Assembly (NCBI GenBank): GCA_020632995.1
Contig: JACKEN010000001.1
Span: forward strand, 1,520,001 to 1,584,000
DNA from: Deltaproteobacteria bacterium
Lineage (GTDB): Bacteria; Myxococcota; Kuafuiibacteriia; Kuafuiibacteriales; Kuafuiibacteriaceae
DNA: 64,000 nucleotides
Reading direction: 5' to 3'
Under the pieces are notes generated by a model, which saw only the letters and a list, made by a program, of their open reading frames with translations, ran no database searches and had not been told where the DNA came from. Below, one piece after another: positions 54,983 through 63,341 of the stretch; positions within the stretch are counted from its first letter, which is position 1, and every line of letters starts with the position of its first letter. Made by a program: the position numbers and the translations under genes.

Positions 54983-56323
54983 GTGCGCATCCCCGCTCCC
55001 ACCCTCTTTGCCGCCCGCAGGCCTCGCCGCCTCCGCGCCCCCGTGGGCGCGGTGCTCGGGCTGGTGACCGCGGTGGCCACCCCCGCCCAGGCGAACGACG
55101 CGGTGGCGGTGGCCACGGCGGGGGTGGATCCGAACAGCCCCGCCGCCCTGAACCTGGTCGAGGCGGTCGAGCGGGGGGTGGCGGCGCGGTCGGAGCTGAA
55201 GCTGGTCGAGCCCGCCCGGGCGCGTTTCCTCCTCTCGAGCAGCGCCCCCCAGAGCCACGCCGCCGCCCATCGGCAGGCCCGCGCCCTCCTCGATCAGGCC
55301 GACGAGCAGCTCCGGAACTTCCAAGTCCCCGGGGCAAAGAAGGCCCTGGCCAAGGCGACCGAGCTGTTGGACCCCGACCTCGGCCTGTCCCCCACCGTGA
55401 CCCTCGACCAGCGCCGCCTGGCCCTCGCGGTGGCGGTGGCCCACGCGGAGCGTGACGAGGAGGCCCTGGAGGCCGCCCTGACCGCGTATGCGGCGCGCTT
55501 CGACCAGAAGTCCCCGCCCAAGGGGGCCAGCTGGCCGCCGGATCTGGTGCGGCGCCTGACCAGCCTCGCCGCCCGGGCCCGGAGCAGCCTCGAGGTCACC
55601 TCCGACCCGCCGGGCGAGGTGTTCGTGGACGGGCGCAAGGTCGGCAACAGCCCCCTCACCGTCGACGACCTCCCGGTGGGGCGCCACCGGGTCGAGGTGA
55701 AGGCCCCCGACTGCTTCGCGCGCGACGTGTGGATCGACACCGACCCCGCCAAGGTGGCGGCGGTGAAGCTCGACCTGCCGCCGACCGTCTCGGTGCGGCT
55801 GGCCCGCCTCCCGGCCGAGGGCCCCCTCCCCGCCGGGCTGCAGAGCGAGGTCGCGGCGGCGGGCGCCCGCGGCGGCGCAACCTGGGTTGCCCTCGTCACC
55901 CCCGCCCGAGACGGTAAGGCCTCGGTGCGCCTGATCGAGACCCGCCCCGAGGGCCACGCCCACGGCCCGGTGCTCGCGGGCGCCCCGAGGATGGCCTTCG
56001 ATCTGGCCTGGGACACCCGCGACGAGCTGGTGGCCGAGGGCCCCGGCAAGCCCCTCGGCTACACCCCGTGGGTCATCGGCGCGGCCGGGGTCGGGGTGGC
56101 GGCGGCGGTGACCGGGGTGGCGGTGCGCATGTGGGCCAAGGACACGCAGGAGCCCTTGCGCACCCAGCAGGGCGCGTTGACCCAGGCCGACGCCTACGCG
56201 ATCCAGGATCGAGCCGAGGGCCGCGCGGTGCTGGGCACGGTGCTGATCACCGCCGGCGCCGCGCTGGTGGCGGGCGCGGCGGGCCTGTTCACCTTCGACC
56301 TCGTCTCCACGGGGGGCAAGTGA
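54983..56323 (+). CDS. PEGA domain-containing protein
   Basis: A 446-residue exported protein (signal peptide ending near ATPAQAND). A helical region from about 85 to 190 includes a tetratricopeptide-like stretch (ARALLDQADEQLRNFQVPGA). A PEGA domain follows: SLEVTSDPPGEVFVDGRKVG, then SPLTVDDLPVGRHRVEVKAP. The C-terminus has two hydrophobic helices (WVIGAAGVGVAAAVTGVAVR and VLITAGAALVAGAAGLFTFD), so the protein is membrane-anchored. GTG start at 54983. The stop overlaps the ATG of the small lipoprotein by 1 nt. Confidence 0.8.
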   Translation: MRIPAPTLFAARRPRRLRAPVGAVLGLVTAVATPAQANDAVAVATAGVDPNSPAALNLVEAVERGVAARSELKLVEPARARFLLSSSAPQSHAAAHRQARALLDQADEQLRNFQVPGAKKALAKATELLDPDLGLSPTVTLDQRRLALAVAVAHAERDEEALEAALTAYAARFDQKSPPKGASWPPDLVRRLTSLAARARSSLEVTSDPPGEVFVDGRKVGNSPLTVDDLPVGRHRVEVKAPDCFARDVWIDTDPAKVAAVKLDLPPTVSVRLARLPAEGPLPAGLQSEVAAAGARGGATWVALVTPARDGKASVRLIETRPEGHAHGPVLAGAPRMAFDLAWDTRDELVAEGPGKPLGYTPWVIGAAGVGVAAAVTGVAVRMWAKDTQEPLRTQQGALTQADAYAIQDRAEGRAVLGTVLITAGAALVAGAAGLFTFDLVSTGGK

Positions 56324-56538
56324 TGTTGCGCCTGGCCGCCGCGCTGGTGTGCCTCGGGCTCCTGGCCGGCTGCCTCGAGGACCCGATGCTGGACGGGGGC
56401 CTGTTCCCCTGCCGGGACGCCGACGACTGCATCGAGGGCTACGTCTGCCACGCCACCCGCTACGTCTGCGTGCTCGAGGGCACCGAAGACGTCGATGCTG
56501 GGATGACGGACGCCGGGGCGGCGGACGCCGGGGAGTAG
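56323..56538 (+). CDS. Small Cys-rich lipoprotein
   Basis: A 71-residue lipoprotein (lipobox LAGC) with a compact Cys motif CRDADDCIEGYVCHATRYVC, probably two disulphides. A tail of Asp/Ala/Gly repeats follows. Short proteins with the C-x-D-x-D-C-x4-C pattern are common at the surface in this group. The ATG is coupled to the PEGA protein stop (TGATG). The stop lies 9 bp from the convergent zincin-like gene. Function unknown. Confidence 0.72.
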   Translation: MLRLAAALVCLGLLAGCLEDPMLDGGLFPCRDADDCIEGYVCHATRYVCVLEGTEDVDAGMTDAGAADAGE

Positions 56539-56547
56539 CGCGAGCGC

Positions 56548-57300
56548 CTAGACCCGCGGCCCCAGCACCTGCATGAGCCAGGCGTAGGAGTTCTGCTTCT
56601 CGTCGCCGTTCTTGCAGGCCCTGCTCTCGCCCTCACCGCAGCTCAGGTCGCGGTCGAGGAACTCCCGGGTGCCACAGCGGGGCATGTAGGTCATCAGATC
56701 CGAGCAGTGGCGCGCGTGGTCCAGGCCGTAGGCGTGGCCGATCTCCTGGCCCGCGGTCTCGCACATCTCGGTGACCCGGTTGGCGATCGCGCCCGAGAAC
56801 ACCAGCACCACCGCGTTCGCGATCGGCTGCCCGTTGTAGGGCGCGAGCCCGGCCGCGGCGGTGAGCTCGCCCGAGGTCACGCCCAGGTCCTTGGGCCGGC
56901 CGCCCACCGCGACCATCATGTACTCGCCCTCGACCGGGCGGCGGTCCACCACCTGGACGTCGAAGGGGGCCACCTTCGCCTCCACGCACTTCACGAAGCT
57001 CTTCCACGCCGCGTCGCTCCCCGAGAACGCGGGGATGGCGGCCTCGGCCCCCGGCACGAGGGACGAGCGGTTCCGCCGGGCGTCGTCCACGCCCGCGCCG
57101 AGCGCGACCCCCTCGCGGTTCAGGTAGATGACGCGCGGTGGTCCGGGCGGCTCCGCCACCGCGACGAGGTCGTCGCGCATGGCGGCGAGGCGCTGGCCCA
57201 GCTGCCGGAGGTCGGGGGCGCCGGGCCCGCCGAACACTGCGACGAAGGCGGCGGCGGCGAGCGCGAAGGACGTGAGCGAGATCAAGGTGGTGATGCGCAT
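56548..57300 (-). CDS. Exported zincin-like protein with altered active-site motif
   Basis: A 250-residue protein with an N-terminal signal or anchor helix (FALAAAAFVAVFG). The motif near the end is ETAGQEIGHAYGLDHARHC, with DLMTYMPRC as the Met-turn. This is the layout of matrixin-like metalloproteases, HExxHxxxxxH plus Met-turn, but the first zinc His is replaced by Gln185. Glu186, His189 and His195 remain. Activity is uncertain; the protein could bind zinc differently or be a non-catalytic homologue. Several Cys residues suggest disulphides. ATG follows GGAGG. Confidence 0.72.
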   Translation of the reverse strand: MRITTLISLTSFALAAAAFVAVFGGPGAPDLRQLGQRLAAMRDDLVAVAEPPGPPRVIYLNREGVALGAGVDDARRNRSSLVPGAEAAIPAFSGSDAAWKSFVKCVEAKVAPFDVQVVDRRPVEGEYMMVAVGGRPKDLGVTSGELTAAAGLAPYNGQPIANAVVLVFSGAIANRVTEMCETAGQEIGHAYGLDHARHCSDLMTYMPRCGTREFLDRDLSCGEGESRACKNGDEKQNSYAWLMQVLGPRV

Positions 57301-57348
57301 CCTCGTGGCCTCCGTCCCTTGGGACGGCGGGCCGAGGTCGCGGCTTCA

Positions 57349-59445
57349 TCACCGTTTTCGCATGTCCATCATAACGGTGCGGTAGGCCCCGGACTTGATG
57401 TAGACCGCGGTGGTCTTGGTGACCCCGGTCTCCGGGTTGTGGAGCGTCACGGTGTGCTTCCCCGCCTTGAGCTCGATGCCGGCCTGGGGGGTCTGGTAGG
57501 GCCAGGGCTTACCGTCGATCTGGATCTCGGCCCAGGGCTTGGCGCCCACGTTCAGGAACCCGGTCGGCGCCTTCTTGCTCGAGCTGCTCCCGGTGCTCGG
57601 CCGCACCCGCTTGGGCCGCACCGGCTTGTTCGGCGCGATGCGCGGCCGCACGTCCTTCAGCACCGTCCGCGTCGGCAAGGCACCTTGCCGAACCACCCGG
57701 GCCTCGGGCTCATCGCCGTCGCCGCCGGGCAACACCAGCGGCGGGTGGCCGTCGCCCTCGGGGAGCTCCTCCGGCTCGTCCGGCGCCACCGCCATCGCCT
57801 CCCGGGCCGGCGCGGGGCGCTTCGGCCGCTCGGGGTCGGGGATGGTGGTGGGCTCGAGGGTGATCGTCACCGGCGCCACGGTGGTGGGCTGCGGGCCCGC
57901 CTCGTCGCCTTGGGTCGCGGCCCACGCCACGTAGCCCCCGCCCGCGAGCAGGACCGCCGCGGCCACCGCCCACACCAAAGGCTTGCGTTGGCCGGGCGCG
58001 GTGGGGCGCGCGTCCTCCACCGCGGTGGCCCGGGTGATCTCGGGGCCCGTCACCGCAACCCCGCTTGTCACGCCGGTCGCGGGGCCGGGCGGGTTGCTCC
58101 CCAGATCGGGCGGCAGGCCCACCGGGAGCGCGAGATCGGTGGCGAGGGCCGGGATGCGGCTGGTGGGCTCGGGCGGGGCGAGGAGCGAGGAGACCTCCAC
58201 CCGCTCCCCCGCCTTGTGCGCCTCGTCCTCGAAGGGCAGGCGAGCGAGGGTGGCGTCGTCCAGCTCGTTGGCCGCCACCTCCATCGAGATGTCGCCGTGC
58301 TCGCCCTCGAACACGCCGGTGCTGACGCGGTCCGAGCGCCGGGCCACGCTCTCGACCTGGGCCTGGCTCGCCTCCTCCTCGGTGGACACCGCCATGTTCT
58401 TGGCGTCGAGCTCCGCGGTGTTCGACAAGAGCGCGAAGTCCACCACGTCGAAGAGCGCGACCTCGTCCTCCTCGCGGGACAGCTCGCTCTCCTCCTCGTG
58501 CTTCTCCCACGCGAACTCGGCCCCCATGTGCTCCACCAGGGCGGCCCGGCCGTCGTAGCGCTTCTTGTCGAGGAACTCCGCGATCGCCTCGGCGAGCGAC
58601 GCGCCGTCCTTGAAGCGCCGCCGCTTGTCCTTCGCGAGGCAGCGCGCCAGCACCCGGTCGACCTCCTTGGGGATGGCGCGGTTGGCCCGGCTCGGGGGCA
58701 CCGGGCGCAGGCCCTGCACCCGCTCCAGGGTGGCGATGGGGCTGTTGGCGCGGAAGCAGTTGATGCCGGTGAGGAGCTCGTAGAGCACCGTGCCGAGCGA
58801 GAAGACGTCGCTGCGGGCGTCGAGATCCTCGCCCAGGGTCTGCTCGGGCGACATGTAAGCGAACTTGCCGCGCAGGGTGCCGGTCTGGGTGTGGAAGCCC
58901 TGGGTCTCGTTCATCCGGGCCACGCCGAAGTCGAGGACCTTCACCGACCCGTCGTAGCCGACCATCACGTTGCCGGGGCTCATGTCGCGGTGCACGATCC
59001 CCAGCGGCTGCCGGGACTCCTCGTCCACCGCGCGGTGCGCGTGCCCCACCCCGCGGGCGGCCATGAGGCCCACGTACAACCCGAGCTCGAAGGGGATCAG
59101 CTCGCGCCCCTTCTTCTCGTTCTTCAGCAGGTGCGACAGGTCCCGACCCCGGACGTATTCCATCGCCAGGTACGGCCGGCCCATCTCCTGACCGTACTCG
59201 TACACCGGCACCACGTTGTCGTGGGCGAGGCGGGCCGCGATCCGGGCCTCCCGCTCGAACAGGCGCAGGCGCAGCTCCTCGTGCCCGAGGGAGGAGCGCA
59301 TCATCTTCACCGCCACCCAGCGGGCCGGGTCCGCCCCCGAGGCGCGGTTGCGCGCACGATAGATCTCCGCCATCCCGCCGCGCGCGATGCGCCGGGTGAT
59401 GATGTAGGGCCCGAAGGCCACTGGAGACCGAGCTTTGGGGCCCAC
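57349..59445 (-). CDS. Transmembrane serine/threonine protein kinase with PEGA-like C-terminus
   Basis: A 698-residue Hanks-type kinase. The Gly loop ARGGMAEIYRARN lies near 21-33, with catalytic Lys47 in VAVKMM. The catalytic loop is HRDMSPGN, followed by VLDFGVA and SPEQTLGEDLDARSDVFSLG. A long acidic and Pro-rich linker follows, then a membrane helix near 500 (WAVAAAVLLAGGGYVAWAA). The periplasmic end is PEGA-like: FLNVGAKPWAEIQIDGKPWP, then GKHTVTLHNPETG. GTG at 59445 has AGAGGA 4-5 nt upstream. HRDMSPGN is typical of myxobacterial kinases. It probably senses envelope state; partners are unknown. Confidence 0.93.
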   Translation of the reverse strand: MGPKARSPVAFGPYIITRRIARGGMAEIYRARNRASGADPARWVAVKMMRSSLGHEELRLRLFEREARIAARLAHDNVVPVYEYGQEMGRPYLAMEYVRGRDLSHLLKNEKKGRELIPFELGLYVGLMAARGVGHAHRAVDEESRQPLGIVHRDMSPGNVMVGYDGSVKVLDFGVARMNETQGFHTQTGTLRGKFAYMSPEQTLGEDLDARSDVFSLGTVLYELLTGINCFRANSPIATLERVQGLRPVPPSRANRAIPKEVDRVLARCLAKDKRRRFKDGASLAEAIAEFLDKKRYDGRAALVEHMGAEFAWEKHEEESELSREEDEVALFDVVDFALLSNTAELDAKNMAVSTEEEASQAQVESVARRSDRVSTGVFEGEHGDISMEVAANELDDATLARLPFEDEAHKAGERVEVSSLLAPPEPTSRIPALATDLALPVGLPPDLGSNPPGPATGVTSGVAVTGPEITRATAVEDARPTAPGQRKPLVWAVAAAVLLAGGGYVAWAATQGDEAGPQPTTVAPVTITLEPTTIPDPERPKRPAPAREAMAVAPDEPEELPEGDGHPPLVLPGGDGDEPEARVVRQGALPTRTVLKDVRPRIAPNKPVRPKRVRPSTGSSSSKKAPTGFLNVGAKPWAEIQIDGKPWPYQTPQAGIELKAGKHTVTLHNPETGVTKTTAVYIKSGAYRTVMMDMRKR

Positions 59446-59559
59446 AGTTCCTCTGACCACCCCTCGCCTGTGCACCCTCGGTGCGCACACCGCGTGGCTT
59501 CGGGGCAAATCTCGGCGAGGTTACGATGACGCAGCCCCCCACGTCCACGCCCGAGGCGC

Positions 59560-61134
59560 CTACTCGGGGAAGCGCCAGGCCTCGGCGTTCCAGGTCACCG
59601 GGGTGGCGGTCCCGGTGGGGCGCCAGCCCGCGAGGTCCTTCGGGACCACGCTCACCGTCTGCCGGAACAGGAGGGGGATCGCCGGCAGGTCAGCGCGAAA
59701 GCGGGCGTCGATCGCCCTCAGGAGCGGGGCCCGGGCGGTCGGGTCCACCGTGGCCGCGACCCGGGCGAGGAGCGCGTCCATCTCGGGGCTGGCGTAACCC
59801 CCGGGGTTCTGGCGACCCTCGGCGCCCACCACGCTCGCCCCGTCCCAGTCCGGGCGAACCCGCCACGCGAAGAGCACGAGGGGATCCTGGGTGCCTGCTT
59901 CCATCGCCTCGAAGAGCACCTTCATCGGGAGGGTGCGCAGGGTCACCCGGGCGCCTGCCACCTCCAGCGCGTCCTTCAGGAACGCCCCCGCCCGGGCCGC
60001 CGCCTGGCTGCCGGCGCCGATGGTGAGGGTCCAGGTGCGCTGGTCGGCCGGGAGGGCCGAGATCACCACCCGGGCCGCGGCGGGGTCGTGGGCCACCGTC
60101 GGCAGCTCGGGGTCGAAGCCGGGGTGCCGAGGCGGGAAGAGCCCGTCCGCCGGGGTGGCGAGGCCGTCGTAGGTCACCTGGGCCAGGCCCTCGCGGTCCA
60201 CCGCGGCGAGGAGCGCCCGCCGGACCTCGGGCCGCCCCAGCGCCGGGTGCTGGTGGCGGACGTCCAGGTGCAGGAGCACCCCGCCGTCCTTCGCCACCAC
60301 CCGGTGGGTGTCCTTCAGGCGATCCCGCAGGGCCGACACCCGGTCCGGGGTGAGCCCCGAAGCCTCGCCCAGGGCGTGGATGGCCCCGGTGGCGAGCGCG
60401 GCCTCGAACCCGTCCTCGCTCGGGAAGAACCGGAACACCACCCGGGCGAGGCCAGGCGCAGGGCCGGCCCAGAATGGGTTCCGCTCCAGGATCAGGTGCT
60501 GACCCCGCACGTGCTCCTTCACCCGGAAGGGCCCGGAGCTGATGGGATCCTCGGTCATCCCGGCGAAGGGCCGATCGGGGCTCGGCTTGGGGTACGCGTG
60601 GGCGGGGAGGACCGCGTGGACCCGGGGCGCGGCGTAGTCGGCGAAGGCCCCCCGGAACACCACCCGGAAGCGCTGGGGGTCCTCTACCTCGAAGCGCCGC
60701 ACGCGGGCCGCGGTGTCGTGGGAGACCGCCGCGAGCGCGCTGTTGGCCTCGATCTGCCACCCGAAGCGCACGTCGGACGCGGTGAGGGGGTGCCCGTCCG
60801 ACCACTTCAGGCCGGGGCGGAGGCGCCACTCGACCATCTGGTCCCCCCCCGTGGCGGTGACGGTGGGGAGCGCCTCGGCGAGGTCGGGGACCAGCGCCCA
60901 GTCGTCGTCCAAGGTGGTGAGGTCACGGAACAGGAGGCGCACCACCTCCTGCTCGGAGGACAGCTGGGTGAAGGCGGGGTCGAAGGTGCTGAGGTCGCGG
61001 GTCGTGCCGAGGATCAGGGTGTCGCGGGGCGGGGGCCCGCGCCGGGGGCAGCCCCCGAGGGCCACCGCGCAGGCGATCAACGCGGGGAGGCCCGCGCCGG
61101 AGGTTCGGTTGGCTCGGGACCCACGGGCCCGCAT
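59560..61134 (-). CDS. ABC transporter substrate-binding lipoprotein, family 5
   Basis: A 524-residue periplasmic lipoprotein (lipobox LGGC). The family 5 pattern is clear: LILGTTRDLSTFDPAFTQLS, then LVPDLAEALPTV, WRLRPGLKWSDGHPLTASDV, DPISSGPFRVKEHVRGQHLI and a C-terminal QTVSVVPKDLAGWRPTG. Substrates are usually peptides, nickel or other small solutes. ATG at 61134 starts the signal peptide. It may serve the DppB/C-like permeases 6 kb away, though it is not in their operon. It is divergent from the EF-hand gene. Confidence 0.9.
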   Translation of the reverse strand: MRARGSRANRTSGAGLPALIACAVALGGCPRRGPPPRDTLILGTTRDLSTFDPAFTQLSSEQEVVRLLFRDLTTLDDDWALVPDLAEALPTVTATGGDQMVEWRLRPGLKWSDGHPLTASDVRFGWQIEANSALAAVSHDTAARVRRFEVEDPQRFRVVFRGAFADYAAPRVHAVLPAHAYPKPSPDRPFAGMTEDPISSGPFRVKEHVRGQHLILERNPFWAGPAPGLARVVFRFFPSEDGFEAALATGAIHALGEASGLTPDRVSALRDRLKDTHRVVAKDGGVLLHLDVRHQHPALGRPEVRRALLAAVDREGLAQVTYDGLATPADGLFPPRHPGFDPELPTVAHDPAAARVVISALPADQRTWTLTIGAGSQAAARAGAFLKDALEVAGARVTLRTLPMKVLFEAMEAGTQDPLVLFAWRVRPDWDGASVVGAEGRQNPGGYASPEMDALLARVAATVDPTARAPLLRAIDARFRADLPAIPLLFRQTVSVVPKDLAGWRPTGTATPVTWNAEAWRFPE

Positions 61135-61180
61135 GCCGGGACTCTTCCACGGGCCGGCCCGAGGCGGCAACATCACGCCG

Positions 61181-61768
61181 GTGCGATGGAGCGGGCTGTG
61201 GCTGGTGGGCGCTCTGTTGTGGGCGATCCCTGCCCGGGCCCACACGTTCGAGCACCCGAAGACCCTGCGGCTCGGGGTGCGCGGGGATCGGATGTTCCTC
61301 GCGGTGAACTTCGACGTGAACCCGGGGCAGGAGGCCTTGCGAACCCGCGCCCTCTTCGACCGGGACAGCGATGGGGCGCTCAGCCAACCGGAGCAGACCC
61401 TGCTCGAGGGAGCGCTGGAGCGCATGGCCCGGCTCTGGCTGAAGGCGACGGTGGACGGGGCCGAGGTGCAGTGGACGCGACGGGAGCTGGTGCCCAACCG
61501 GCTGGATCGGCCAGCGGACGACGATCAGACCCTCGGCCTCGCCCTGCTCTACGAGGCGCCGGTGCCTCCGCAGGGCTTCGAGCTTGTGCTTGAGGATCGG
61601 GATCGCGACGCGGCCAAGCACGTACCCCTGGAGGTTGACCTGGGCGAGGGCTGGTCGGTGGTGCTGGCGAGCCAGGGCGAGCTGTGGCCCGAGGCGCGGC
61701 AGGTGCGCGGGGTGCAGCTGAAGGCGGGACGGCAGCTCATCCTGCGACTGAAGCGGAACCCTGGTTGA
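61181..61768 (+). CDS. Exported protein with one EF-hand-like loop
   Basis: A 195-residue secreted protein; the signal peptide ends near AIPARA. A canonical calcium-loop sequence, DRDSDGALSQPE, lies near residue 60, flanked by helices as in an EF-hand. The rest is beta-rich (ELVLEDRDRDAAKHVPLEVD and WSVVLASQGELWPEARQVRG). GTG at 61181 is the only start that gives a complete signal peptide. No enzyme motif is seen. The transcript could run on to the response regulator gene 83 bp downstream. Confidence 0.72.
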   Translation: MRWSGLWLVGALLWAIPARAHTFEHPKTLRLGVRGDRMFLAVNFDVNPGQEALRTRALFDRDSDGALSQPEQTLLEGALERMARLWLKATVDGAEVQWTRRELVPNRLDRPADDDQTLGLALLYEAPVPPQGFELVLEDRDRDAAKHVPLEVDLGEGWSVVLASQGELWPEARQVRGVQLKAGRQLILRLKRNPG

Positions 61769-61851
61769 ATCGGGGTCGAGCCCGTGGTAGCCGCAAGGTG
61801 GGCTGACACACGCGGAATCACTGATGATCCCGCGAGTCTGCCGGGGGTAGC

Positions 61852-62850
61852 GTGGCCAAGACCATACTCGTCGCGGATGACAGCAAGACCATGCGGAGGG
61901 TGGTGGAGATCACCTTCGAGAAGTCCGGCTTCCAGGTGGTGAGCGTGGGGAGCGGCCGCGAGGCGCTGGATCGCGCGCCCGGCCTGCAGCCCGATATCGT
62001 CCTGTGCGACGTGGGGATGCCCGACGGCGACGGTTACACCATCTGCACCACGCTCAAGCAGCAGGCGACCACCGGGCACATCCCCGTGGTGCTCCTCGGA
62101 GGCGGCGCCAACGCGGTGGATGTGGGCCGAGCGACCGCGGCCCAGGCCGACGGCCACGCCCGAAAGCCGTTCGATCCGGCCGAGCTGATCCACCTCGTGA
62201 AGCAGCTCACCGGGGTGCCGGTGGACGGAGACCGCCCGCTCACCTTCGCCGCCGCCCTCGCCCGCCGTCAGGCGCCAGCGCCAGCGCCGGCCGCCGCGTC
62301 TCCCTTCAGCCCGCCCCAGGTGCCCCCGGCCTCCGCCGACATCCCGATCGCCAGCGCCGACATCGACGTCGAGGAGGAGCTGGTGATCGAGGACGTGGAG
62401 ATGGTGGAGGAAGGCAACTTCGCCGCCGGTCCCAGCCTCGAGCCCCCCACCCCGCCCTCGGAGCTCGGGCCCCGGCCCAACGTGGACGTCTGGTCGCTCG
62501 CCGACGGCAGCCCGCCCCCGCTGGACGACGAGCCGCAGGAGCTGGGGTCCGACGCCCTCGAGGTCGTCGAGCCGCCGGTGTCGCCCTTCAGCGCGCCCGC
62601 CCGCGAGATCCAGGACGAAGAGCCCACCCGGGACATGCGCCAGTCGGGCACCGCCCGCGTGGTGGACGCCCTCGCCGCCGCGGCCGCGCCGCGTGTGGCC
62701 GACGTGGTGGCCCCCGCCGCCCCCGGCCTCTCCCGCGGGGAGCTGGTGGCCCTCGCTCGCGAGGTCATCGAGCAGGTGGCGTGGGAGGTGGTGCCGGAGC
62801 TGGCCGAGACCATCATCCGCGAGGAGCTGCACCGCCTCGTCGGGGATTAG
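61852..62850 (+). CDS. Response regulator with disordered linker and C-terminal helix
   Basis: A 332-residue protein. Residues 1-120 are a receiver domain: VADDSKTMRR with Asp9/Asp10, phosphoacceptor Asp53 in LCDVGMPDGDG, and Lys105 in ARKPF. The usual Ser/Thr after the fourth strand is Gly (VVLLGGG). Residues about 125-290 are Pro/Ala/Glu-rich and disordered. The last 35 residues form an amphipathic helix (EVIEQVAWEVVPELAETIIR). There is no DNA-binding or enzymatic output domain, so it probably acts by protein contact. GTG start. Minisatellite repeats follow the stop. Confidence 0.86.
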   Translation: MAKTILVADDSKTMRRVVEITFEKSGFQVVSVGSGREALDRAPGLQPDIVLCDVGMPDGDGYTICTTLKQQATTGHIPVVLLGGGANAVDVGRATAAQADGHARKPFDPAELIHLVKQLTGVPVDGDRPLTFAAALARRQAPAPAPAAASPFSPPQVPPASADIPIASADIDVEEELVIEDVEMVEEGNFAAGPSLEPPTPPSELGPRPNVDVWSLADGSPPPLDDEPQELGSDALEVVEPPVSPFSAPAREIQDEEPTRDMRQSGTARVVDALAAAAAPRVADVVAPAAPGLSRGELVALAREVIEQVAWEVVPELAETIIREELHRLVGD

Positions 62851-62912
62851 CACGGCGCAGCCACCGGGTCGGAGCACCGGAGCCCGTCAGTGCACGGGGA
62901 CACCGACGCCCG

Positions 62913-62982
62913 CGGCCTGATGCCTGCGGCCTGATGCCTGCGGCCTGATGCCTGCGGCCTGATGCCTGCGGCCTGATGCCTC
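62913..62982. repeat. Five-copy 14-bp tandem repeat
   Basis: CGGCCTGATGCCTG is repeated in register at 62913, 62927, 62941, 62955 and 62969; the last copy ends in C. It begins 62 bp after the response regulator stop. Its reverse complement recurs near 63125-63138 (CATCAGGCCGCAGG). Confidence 0.9.
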
Positions 62983-63079
62983 GGGCCTGAACCCTGTCTC
63001 TGAAGCCTGACGCCCGCGTCCGCTACGGACCTCGGACATCATCCAGGCGCGCACGCAACGCACCTCGCGGCGCCGTGGC

Positions 63080-63302
63080 TTCAGGCAGCAGAGACAGGGT
63101 TCAGGCAGCAGAGACAGGGTTCAAGCATCAGGCCGCAGGGCGCAGGCACCAGAGACAGGGCGCAGGCACCAGAGACAGGGCGCAGGCACCAGAGACAGGG
63201 CGCAGGCACCAGAAGACAAGGCGCAGGCACCAGAAGACAAGGCGCAGGCACCAGAGACAAGGCGCAGGCACCAGAGACAAGGCGCAGGCACCAGAGACAG
63301 GG
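63080..63302. repeat. Minisatellite of 20-21-bp units
   Basis: Two units of TTCAGGCAGCAGAGACAGGG are at 63080-63119. Eight units of CGCAGGCACCAGAGACAGGG (some with an extra A, or with AAGG) run from 63141. The reverse complement of the core (CCTGTCTCTGAAGCCTGA) is at 62992-63009, so the two clusters face each other. The 491-bp region 62851-63341 holds no gene that I can support. Confidence 0.88.
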
Positions 63303-63341
63303 CTCGGGCTCCAGGACCTTGGCTCCACCCGGGCTGCTCGC

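Noticed and set aside
62913..63302. CRISPR array
   Set aside because: Units of 14-21 bp are contiguous without spacers and drift gradually, and no cas gene is present. This is a minisatellite.
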